Positions 1 through 4,455 of a stretch of DNA of 8,461 nt are shown here, one piece after another. Made by a program: the position numbers and the translations under genes. Under the pieces are notes generated by a model. It was not told the origin of the DNA. It ran no database searches and saw only the letters and a program-made list of their open reading frames with translations. Each line of letters opens with the position of its first letter. Position 1 is the stretch's first letter. This DNA comes from Clostridiales bacterium UBA1763 (GTDB lineage: Bacteria > Bacillota > Clostridia > Oscillospirales > Oscillospiraceae). The DNA lies in assembly GCA_002314685.1 (NCBI GenBank), contig DCHB01000055.1, positions 1 through 8,461 on the forward strand, in the 5' to 3' direction.

Positions 1-54
1 TTAATCCCTACGGTGCACCGCCCTTTGTGTGCCCGTTTTCGTTTTAATATATGC

Positions 55-84
55 TTGTAAAATTATCGGTCTTTGTTATATAAT
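55..84 (+). promoter_or_regulatory. Sigma-A promoter of the ornithine synthase gene
   Basis: A perfect TATAAT lies at 79-84, with TTGTAA at 55-60 as the -35 box and an 18-bp spacer. Transcription would start near 91, giving a leader of about 50 nt before the ATG at 142. The -10 is strong and the -35 only moderate. No other gene is visible in bases 1-141. Confidence 0.55.
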
Positions 85-141
85 ACTTAAAAATCGGACA
101 AGTGTTTATGAACTTGCTCGGGTAGAAAACGGAGATGTGCG

Positions 142-1116
142 ATGAAGAGTATAGGTTTTGTTATCAGTCATAAGAACAACGAAAAGAGAAGGGCAATTCT
201 TCCGAATGATTTGAAGAATGTTGTCAACTGCGACAGGCTGTTTTTTGAACGCGGCTATGGCGAGGCGCTCGGAATAGCCGATGAGGAATACGCGGCGCAC
301 GGCTGTAAGCTCGTGTCAAGGGAAGAGGCGCTGAGCTGCGACATAATAGCCGATGTCAAGCTCGGTGACGCCGATTATCTTGATGAGCTTGAGGACGGAA
401 AGGTGCTTTTCGGCTGGGCACACGCAGTTCAGAATATTGAGTTTACCGACAAGGTATTAGAGCACAACCACACCGTCATCGCGTGGGAGGAAATTTTCGA
501 GGGAGGAAGATATTTCCTCTACCGGAACAGAGAGGTCGCGGGTGAGGCGGCGGTTTTGCACGCCTTCCGCTACTGCGGCAAGATGCCGTACGATTGCAGG
601 GTTGCCGTTCTCGGCAACGGGCAGACGGCTAAGGGCGCTATGAGAATACTGCACGGGCTCGGTGCCGAGGTCGATGTTTACGGCAGACGGCTCGAGGCGC
701 TGTTCAAGAAAAATATGTTTGACTATGATGTAATCGTAAACTGCATCATGTGGGATACCTCGAGACCCGACCATATAATCTGCAGCTCCGACCTGCCCAA
801 ATTCAAGCAGGGGACTTTGATCATTGACGTATCCTGCGACCCGCATCTCGGCATCGAGAGCTCGCATCCCACGACCATTGACGACCCCGTATATGAAATT
901 GACGGCGTAATTCATTACGCGGTGGACAACACGCCCGCGATGTTTCCGCACACCGTTACAAAGGACATAAGCAAGGGTATTTCAAGATACATAGACTGCG
1001 TTGTTACGGGCGAACCGCGGGATAACATCGACGCGGCAACCGTGATTAAGGACGGACATATCCGTGCCGAGGCAATAAGCGAATTCCGCATGGCAAGAGG
1101 CGCCTTCTGCAAGTAA
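142..1116 (+). CDS. ceo: N5-(carboxyethyl)ornithine synthase (alanine dehydrogenase-like)
   Basis: This 324-residue protein resembles the lactococcal enzyme that reductively condenses pyruvate with L-ornithine (or lysine) using NADPH to give N5-(carboxyethyl)ornithine. It belongs to the alanine dehydrogenase/transhydrogenase family and should be cytosolic. The N-terminal catalytic half carries the E14-K-R-R segment, K73 in 'ADVKLGD' and H94 in 'WAHAV', which match the pyruvate-binding region of alanine dehydrogenase. A Rossmann nucleotide loop is at 154-166 (VAVLGNGQTAKGA). The C-terminal 'HYAVDNTPAMFPHT' at 258-271 resembles the family's 'HYCVANMPG' segment. Length fits the family (about 310-325). 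The ATG is preceded by CGGAGA at about 7 nt. The gene is monocistronic, with its own promoter and a terminator 8 bases after the stop. Assignment rests on recalled family similarity; an alanine dehydrogenase-like opine dehydrogenase of other specificity is the alternative. Confidence 0.8.
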   Translation: MKSIGFVISHKNNEKRRAILPNDLKNVVNCDRLFFERGYGEALGIADEEYAAHGCKLVSREEALSCDIIADVKLGDADYLDELEDGKVLFGWAHAVQNIEFTDKVLEHNHTVIAWEEIFEGGRYFLYRNREVAGEAAVLHAFRYCGKMPYDCRVAVLGNGQTAKGAMRILHGLGAEVDVYGRRLEALFKKNMFDYDVIVNCIMWDTSRPDHIICSSDLPKFKQGTLIIDVSCDPHLGIESSHPTTIDDPVYEIDGVIHYAVDNTPAMFPHTVTKDISKGISRYIDCVVTGEPRDNIDAATVIKDGHIRAEAISEFRMARGAFCK

Positions 1117-1123
1117 ACAAAAA

Positions 1124-1163
1124 ATCGGCTCTGTCGCAGTCAAGTGACTGCCGCAGAGCCGAT
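1124..1163. terminator. Bidirectional terminator between convergent genes
   Basis: A long hairpin: ATCGGCTCTG at 1124-1133 pairs with CAGAGCCGAT at 1154-1163. The stem continues through TCG/CCG (one C-C mismatch) and CAGTC/GACTG to an AAGT loop at 1142-1145. On the minus strand it is followed by a run of six T, a strong intrinsic terminator for the CPBP gene. On the plus strand the tail is only ATTATTATG, so it should act more weakly for the ornithine synthase gene. Confidence 0.85.
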
Positions 1164-1179
1164 ATTATTATGTCTGCCG

Positions 1180-1884
1180 TCACACAATTCCGAGCATGAC
1201 GCCGACAGTTCCGATTACAAAATGAATTATGCTGACACCCCAGATGTTTTCGTCCTTGAGATAGCAGTAGCCGAGAAGCACCGAAAGCAGTCCCGCGCCG
1301 ACCATGAAGAAGAAGCCGTAATACAGATGCAGGCTTGCAAACAGAAGCGAGGAGCAAACAACCGCAATGTGCTTTCTGTTTTTGGTTGGGTTTATGCTGA
1401 CGAGCGTTGTCACCAAAAATCCGCGTGCGAGAAATTCCTGCAAAACCGCCGTGAAGGGATAGAGAGCATCGTAAAGCTCCCAATAGATGAAGGGCTGACC
1501 GCGCTGAGTCAGAAGCTTTATTGCAAGCATGATGACGACTGCCGCCGCCGAGATAATGCCCGCACGCTTAAGAGTCGGCTTGAGATTCTTTTTCGTGACA
1601 CCCATTTTGTGAATATCAAGGCGAGTGAACTTCAAGATGACAACAAACATCAAAGCCGCGATGGCCTCGACGCCGATAGTAAGATATTCTTCGAGTATCG
1701 GCTTGCCGAGCATATCCCATAAAGCGACCAAGATAATCCAGAGGTTTTCGGCGCAAAGAAAAACAAACAGGCTGAAAAGCGAGTCCTTATTCTGCCTGTC
1801 AAGCTCGTTTTCAACAACCTCCATTATTCGGAGCGTTCTGTCAAAATCCACCGCGTTTTCGGTTGTTTTGTCCTCAGTATTCAT
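1180..1884 (-). CDS. CPBP (CAAX protease/bacteriocin-processing) family membrane protein, motifs degenerate
   Basis: This 234-residue polytopic protein has about six or seven hydrophobic segments (roughly 36-58, 68-88, 107-125, 139-162, 173-188, 190-208, 213-232) after a charged N-terminus. The CPBP/Abi family is made of intramembrane glutamic proteases defined by EExxxR, FxxxH and HxxxN. Here the first motif is Q149-E150-xxx-R154, the second is intact (F182xxxH186), and the third is H221 followed by Gly at 225 instead of Asn. The glutamate that activates water in the archaeal Rce1 homologue is therefore replaced by Gln, and one oxyanion residue is missing. I recall related Firmicutes proteins with 'QEFIARG', so this may be a subfamily trait rather than decay. 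The start follows GAGGG with a short 4-nt gap. The gene appears to have its own promoter at 1940-1968 and ends at the 1124-1163 terminator. Whether it is an active protease is doubtful. Confidence 0.8.
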   Translation of the reverse strand: MNTEDKTTENAVDFDRTLRIMEVVENELDRQNKDSLFSLFVFLCAENLWIILVALWDMLGKPILEEYLTIGVEAIAALMFVVILKFTRLDIHKMGVTKKNLKPTLKRAGIISAAAVVIMLAIKLLTQRGQPFIYWELYDALYPFTAVLQEFLARGFLVTTLVSINPTKNRKHIAVVCSSLLFASLHLYYGFFFMVGAGLLSVLLGYCYLKDENIWGVSIIHFVIGTVGVMLGIV

Positions 1885-1900
1885 ACTGCCCTCACACGAC

Positions 1901-1923
1901 TGCCGTTTTTCGATAAAACGGCA
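1901..1923. other. Perfect 9-bp hairpin in the CPBP gene leader
   Basis: TGCCGTTTT at 1901-1909 pairs exactly with AAAACGGCA at 1915-1923 around a 5-base loop. On the minus strand it falls between the predicted transcription start (about 1933) and the CPBP ribosome site, and it has no T-tract after it in either direction. It is therefore more likely a leader structure than a terminator. Function unknown. Confidence 0.5.
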
Positions 1924-1926
1924 AGC

Positions 1927-2154
1927 TTAATTTGAAGCAATTATAACACAGCAAACAGCTCTCCACAAGCTGTAAAAACGAAAGCGGCACAAGTCGGATT
2001 TTTTCCAAGCCTGTGCCGCCCTTCTGTTATATGCCTTTGGGTTTTCGCTTCTGCGGGTTACGGGGTTAAGGTCGCCCCATGTGCCGCGCTTTTTTGCGTT
2101 CAGCTCCCGCTGTTTTTTCTTCGAGAGCTTTTCGTAGGGGATGAATTTTTCCAT
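1927..2154 (-). CDS. Small basic protein of unknown function (MEKFIPYEKLSKKKQRE type)
   Basis: A 75-residue, lysine- and arginine-rich protein, probably soluble for its first ~50 residues. I chose the ATG at 2154 over an in-frame ATG 42 bases upstream because AGGAG sits 7 nt before it and a consensus promoter lies just upstream of that. The first 50 residues, with the core 'KKRGTWGDLNPVTR' at 21-34 followed by 'ENPKAYNRR', look like a short conserved hypothetical protein I recall from many Clostridia; no function is known to me. Residues from about 55 on are unlike that family, being Cys- and aromatic-rich. They are encoded by DNA that forms a terminator hairpin (codons 46-57) and then the downstream gene's promoter (codons 63-72). 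The natural stop was probably around codon 55 and has been lost: TTG there is one base from TAG. Confidence 0.65.
   Translation of the reverse strand: MEKFIPYEKLSKKKQRELNAKKRGTWGDLNPVTRRSENPKAYNRRAAQAWKKSDLCRFRFYSLWRAVCCVIIASN
1940..1968 (-). promoter_or_regulatory. Sigma-A promoter of the CPBP gene
   Basis: On the minus strand, TTGTGG (1963-1968), a 17-base spacer and a perfect TATAAT (1940-1945) form a promoter. A TG at the extended -10 position precedes the TATAAT by one base. Predicted start is near 1933, leaving a leader of about 49 nt that contains the 1901-1923 hairpin. The promoter lies inside the 3' part of the 75-residue ORF. Confidence 0.65.
1971..2019 (-). terminator. Intrinsic terminator inside the 3' end of the 75-residue ORF
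   Basis: On the minus strand GCGGCACA (2019-2012) pairs perfectly with TGTGCCGC (1991-1984). A smaller GGA/TCC stem caps an A-rich loop, and TTTCGTTTTT follows at 1983-1974. This is a standard minus-strand terminator. It overlaps coding codons 46-57 of the open frame, which is unusual. The plus-strand side lacks a T-tract. Confidence 0.65.
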
Positions 2155-2335
2155 GCGTTTTCTCCTTTGCCGAAAGTCTGAGCGATATAATAGCAAAAGA
2201 AACGCACATTGTCAAACACAAGAAAGTCTCAGCTTTTTTCCGCGCCGCCGTTTGCTCGTTCGGATTTTCGTAGTGCCTGTGTATTGCCTCGTCTATTGAC
2301 TCGTTCCCGTGCAAATACGGGGTTGCATCGTCCAT
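2066..2335 (-). CDS. Doubtful small ORF downstream of the vWA gene
   Basis: An open frame of 89 codons starts 42 bases after the vWA stop, with AGGAG about 13 bases before the ATG, which is long. The first 34 residues (MDDATPYLHG NESIDEAIHR, then an acidic and Asn-rich stretch ending ARKK) have ordinary coding-like codon use. After that the frame runs through the 2187-2215 promoter (codons 41-50) and 89 bases into the 75-residue gene in another frame, so its C-terminus cannot be a normal one. Removing one base from the six-A run at 2234-2239 would instead give a 40-residue product ending in a TGA within the -35 box. I do not recognise a family. It may be a real short peptide, a frameshifted remnant, or noise. 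Confidence 0.3.
   Translation of the reverse strand: MDDATPYLHGNESIDEAIHRHYENPNEQTAARKKAETFLCLTMCVSFAIISLRLSAKEKTHGKIHPLRKALEEKTAGAERKKARHMGRP
2187..2215 (-). promoter_or_regulatory. Near-consensus sigma-A promoter of the 75-residue gene
   Basis: On the minus strand, a perfect TTGACA (2210-2215), a 17-base spacer and TATTAT (2187-2192, one mismatch to TATAAT). Predicted start is near 2180, about 26 bases before the ATG at 2154, with AGGAG in between. One of the strongest promoter matches in the window. Confidence 0.8.
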
Positions 2336-2377
2336 AATATTTGATTTACTCCTGCTTTTTCCTCCGTTCTTAGCCGA

Positions 2378-3025
2378 TTATTTCTTGCGCGCTTCATAGT
2401 CATTATCGACCGCATCCTTCCAGCTGTCGTCAATACAGGGGCGTGTGCGTGCCATGGTAATTGCCTCGTTGACCGAGCCGTACATGGTCTCATTGCCGAC
2501 AGTGTCCTTGCAGTAGTTTGCTGCACGACTGCGGTCTATCCCGAGCCTGCCTGCGGTCTCGACGGCATCTATGTCCGCGCCGAGGAAGAGGAACTCCCAG
2601 CCGTACTTATCCTTCTCGTGCTCAACCATGCGCTTGACCTCGTCGGAGCTGTAGCGGCGGCTCGCGTTCTCGTAGCCGTCTGTCGTGATGACAAAGAGCG
2701 TCTTCTCGGGCACGCCCTCGGGGCGGGAATATTTGTGAATCTTCGCGATGTGGCGAATTGTTTTTCCCATGGCATCCATGAGTGCGGTACAGCCGCGGAC
2801 ACGGTAGTCGTTCTCGGTCATGGGACTAAGCTCATTGATGTCAACGCGGTCGTGCAAAAGCACAAGGTCGTTGTCGAAGAGAACGGTGGTGACGTAGCAC
2901 TTGCCGTCCTCACGCTTCTGCTTTTCCAGAATGGAGTTGAAGCCGCCGATGGTGTCGCTCTCGAAGCCCGACATTGAGCCGGAGCGGTCGAGGATGAATA
3001 CGAGTTCAGTGATGTTGTTCTTCAT
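2378..3025 (-). CDS. von Willebrand factor A domain protein, TerY-like, intact MIDAS
   Basis: A 215-residue single-domain vWA protein with no signal peptide or membrane segment, so cytosolic. The metal-ion-dependent adhesion site is complete: D13-x-S15-x-S17 in 'ILDRSGSMSG', T80 in 'GCTALMDAM', and D116 in 'FVITTDGYEN'. These residues bind Mg2+ and mediate metal-dependent protein contacts. The size and the opening 'ELVFILDRSGSMSG' match the TerY-like bacterial vWA group, known from tellurite-resistance and stress loci; that link is family knowledge, not evidence of function here. The C-terminus 'DNDYEARKK' looks natural, so the gene is complete. The start follows AAAAGGAG by about 10 nt. It lies 115 bases downstream of the macro-domain gene on the same strand, but a strong hairpin terminator separates them, so it is either co-transcribed by read-through or has its own promoter near 3093-3098. 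Confidence 0.85.
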   Translation of the reverse strand: MKNNITELVFILDRSGSMSGFESDTIGGFNSILEKQKREDGKCYVTTVLFDNDLVLLHDRVDINELSPMTENDYRVRGCTALMDAMGKTIRHIAKIHKYSRPEGVPEKTLFVITTDGYENASRRYSSDEVKRMVEHEKDKYGWEFLFLGADIDAVETAGRLGIDRSRAANYCKDTVGNETMYGSVNEAITMARTRPCIDDSWKDAVDNDYEARKK

Positions 3026-3056
3026 GTTTTTATATCTCCTTTTAATTTAATAACAA

Positions 3057-3095
3057 AATGAGGCTGCAGGTCTTTCTTGACCTTACAGCCTCATT
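3057..3095 (-). terminator. Strong hairpin terminator between macro and vWA genes
   Basis: AATGAGGCTG (3057-3066) pairs with CAGCCTCATT (3086-3095), and AGGTC (3068-3072) with GACCT (3079-3083) around a 6-base loop. That gives 15 base pairs with one small bulge. On the minus strand it is followed by TTTTGTTATT. It should end most transcripts of the macro gene before they reach the vWA gene. Confidence 0.8.
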
Positions 3096-3098
3096 ATA
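3093..3098 (-). promoter_or_regulatory. Possible -10 box for the vWA gene, inside the terminator arm
   Basis: A perfect TATAAT on the minus strand overlaps the upstream arm of the 3057-3095 hairpin. No good -35 lies 17 bases upstream (CCACAA), and there is no extended -10 TG, so support is weak. If used, transcription would begin near 3086 and the RNA would lack most of the hairpin's 5' arm. Confidence 0.3.
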
Positions 3099-3118
3099 AC
3101 GGGATATTATTCACTTGT

Positions 3119-3137
3119 GGTCTCTTGCCAAGAGACC
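3119..3137. other. Perfect 8-bp hairpin just after the macro gene stop
   Basis: GGTCTCTT (3119-3126) and AAGAGACC (3130-3137) flank a 3-base loop, three bases beyond the macro gene stop codon. There is no T-tract, so it is not a classical terminator. It may protect the 3' end of the mRNA or form part of a two-hairpin terminator with 3057-3095. Confidence 0.5.
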
Positions 3138-3140
3138 GCT

Positions 3141-4166
3141 TCAGCAGCCCAGACAGGGCTGGTCGTATTTATACAGTGCCGCGTTTATCTCGAAGATGTC
3201 GTAACAGCCTTGCGAGATGTAAAACTCAATTATCATGTCAAAATCGTTGTTGTGCGAGAGGGCAAAGCCCGCAGATTTGAGCAGGGCATCGGTCTCCTCG
3301 AGTGTCAGCTCCAGCGCAATGGCAAAGGCGATGACGGTGGGCTTGCTCGGTCTGTATTTGCCGTCGTTTTTAATCTTCCAGAAGGTGTTTTTTGTGACGT
3401 TAGCCTTCTTGTAGCACTCAACATCGTCCATGCCCTTTTTGTCGATGAGCTTAAGCAGGGTGAGGGCAAAGCTGTCGTCGTGCTTCTTTATCCATTCACC
3501 GAGAGACTGGGCACCCGATGCGTGCACGGGTATCGGCTGACGGTAGGGCATAGCCTCGCTCTCGACCTCGCCGCGCATGAGGCTATCCGAAGACACGCCG
3601 CGCACTCTGCGCATCTTGATTGCGTGGTCCTCGTAGGCAAAGCGCTTGCTTCCGCTTAAGTATTCACGCAGGGCGACATCCTTGCTCAGCTCAAATGCCC
3701 CTCTGTTGAGAACGCAGACGAAGACATCAAGCTCGCTGTCGACGGTGAAGAGAAAGTCCGAAATCGCGTCTATTGCAATGCGCAGAACTCTGTCCTTCGG
3801 GAAGCCGAAGGTGCCAGAGGAGATTAGCGGAAAGGCTATTGACTTTGCACCGAGGCGCTTGGCTTTAATGAGCGCGTTGACATAGCAGCTGCGCAGGAGT
3901 ACGGTCTCGTTTTGCTCCCCGCCCGTCCAGACAGGACCCATGGTGTGAATTATATATTTGCAGGGCAGACCGAAGCCGCGCGTGACCGCAACCTCGCCGA
4001 AATCTAACGCGGAAAGCTCGGCGCAGGCATCAACAAGCGCCTTGCCCGCGGCAGTGTGAATGGCAAGGTCGGTGCCGCCTCTGCCCGAGAAACAGCGGTC
4101 GGTCGGGTTTACAATGGCGTCGCACTGCATTGTTGTTATATCTCTGTGTATTATCTGCAGCGGCAT
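3141..4166 (-). CDS. Macro domain protein with C-terminal helix-turn-helix-like domain
   Basis: A 341-residue cytosolic protein. Residues 1-170 are a macro domain: D9 in 'HRDIT', N20 in 'NPTD', the ligand loop 'GRGGTDLAIHTAAG' at 28-41 with D33, and the second loop 'SSGTFGFP' at 116-123. Macro domains bind ADP-ribose and some remove it from proteins or nucleic acid. The usual N-A-A-N is N-P-T-D here, so one Asn often needed for hydrolysis is changed while D33 is kept; binding is more certain than hydrolysis. A linker (172-220) leads to a helical domain at about 231-305 ('SFALTLLKLIDKKG', 'VECYKKANVTKNTFWKIK', 'PSKPTVIAFAIALELTLEET') resembling an XRE-type helix-turn-helix, followed by a conserved-looking tail ending 'DQPCLG'. 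I recall this C-terminal module as common in Clostridia. The start is set by AAAGGAGA, which is buried in a hairpin. The vWA gene lies downstream. Confidence 0.82.
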   Translation of the reverse strand: MPLQIIHRDITTMQCDAIVNPTDRCFSGRGGTDLAIHTAAGKALVDACAELSALDFGEVAVTRGFGLPCKYIIHTMGPVWTGGEQNETVLLRSCYVNALIKAKRLGAKSIAFPLISSGTFGFPKDRVLRIAIDAISDFLFTVDSELDVFVCVLNRGAFELSKDVALREYLSGSKRFAYEDHAIKMRRVRGVSSDSLMRGEVESEAMPYRQPIPVHASGAQSLGEWIKKHDDSFALTLLKLIDKKGMDDVECYKKANVTKNTFWKIKNDGKYRPSKPTVIAFAIALELTLEETDALLKSAGFALSHNNDFDMIIEFYISQGCYDIFEINAALYKYDQPCLGC

Positions 4167-4167
4167 C

Positions 4168-4182
4168 GAAAGGTCTCCTTTC
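4168..4182 (-). promoter_or_regulatory. Shine-Dalgarno of the macro gene enclosed in a hairpin
   Basis: On the minus strand GAAAGG pairs with CCTTTC around an AGA loop (6-bp stem, 4168-4182). The ribosome site AAGGAG (4175-4180) lies in the stem and loop, and the ATG begins one base after the hairpin. Such a structure would reduce translation unless it is melted or bound. Confidence 0.55.
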
Positions 4183-4201
4183 CGGATATCAATTTATTCA
4201 C

Positions 4202-4230
4202 AGTGTACCATAAGGAGCAAAGCAAATCAA
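4202..4230 (-). promoter_or_regulatory. Extended -10 promoter of the macro gene
   Basis: On the minus strand, TTGATT (4225-4230), a 17-base spacer and TACACT (4202-4207) preceded by TGG, an extended -10. Predicted start is near 4195, about 28 bases before the ATG. It is divergent from, and does not overlap, the transporter promoter at 4283-4311. Confidence 0.65.
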
Positions 4231-4282
4231 CGGCAACGAAAGCAATACCGAACACTGCACGGACAAATACACACGATATACA

Positions 4283-4311
4283 TTGACTTTATCGAACTAA
4301 TGCGATATTAT
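4283..4311 (+). promoter_or_regulatory. Sigma-A promoter of the transporter-amidohydrolase operon
   Basis: TTGACT (4283-4288), a 17-base spacer and TATTAT (4306-4311). Predicted start is near 4318, giving a leader of about 138 nt before the ATG at 4456. The leader holds three GTCAG repeats and no recognised riboswitch. This promoter rules against the in-frame ATGs upstream of 4318 as starts. Confidence 0.7.
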
Positions 4312-4360
4312 ATTACTGCGATGATGAAACAAGCGGCACCGCAAAATTTGCAAATCCCCT

Positions 4361-4390
4361 GTCAGTTGACGATTTGTCAGGAAAAGTCAG
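4361..4390 (+). repeat. Three GTCAG repeats in the transporter leader
   Basis: GTCAG occurs at 4361-4365, 4376-4380 and 4386-4390 (start-to-start 15 and 10 bases), with GTTGAC overlapping the first interval. They lie about 45-70 bases after the predicted transcription start. A possible repressor site, but 5-base repeats are weak evidence. Confidence 0.25.
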
Positions 4391-4455
4391 TACACCTGTT
4401 ACACCCGCGAGAAGCTGTTTCATCAGATACGAAGAAGAGGAAGAGAGATAAAAGC

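Noticed and set aside
11..20. Perfect 10-base palindrome CGGTGCACCG
   Set aside because: It has no loop, no adjacent gene or promoter, and 10-base palindromes occur by chance at this scale.
457..951. Long minus-strand frame opposite the ornithine synthase gene
   Set aside because: It is an antisense shadow of a well-supported gene, with no ribosome site or recognisable family.
4366..4405. Second promoter in the transporter leader (TTGACG with TACACC-like box)
   Set aside because: The spacing is 19-20 bases and the -10 is poor; the promoter at 4283-4311 is far better.
4060..4455. N-terminal extension of the transporter frame by 132 codons
   Set aside because: It overlaps the start of the macro gene, two divergent promoters and the operon's predicted transcription start; the GPH family begins at the 4456 ATG.
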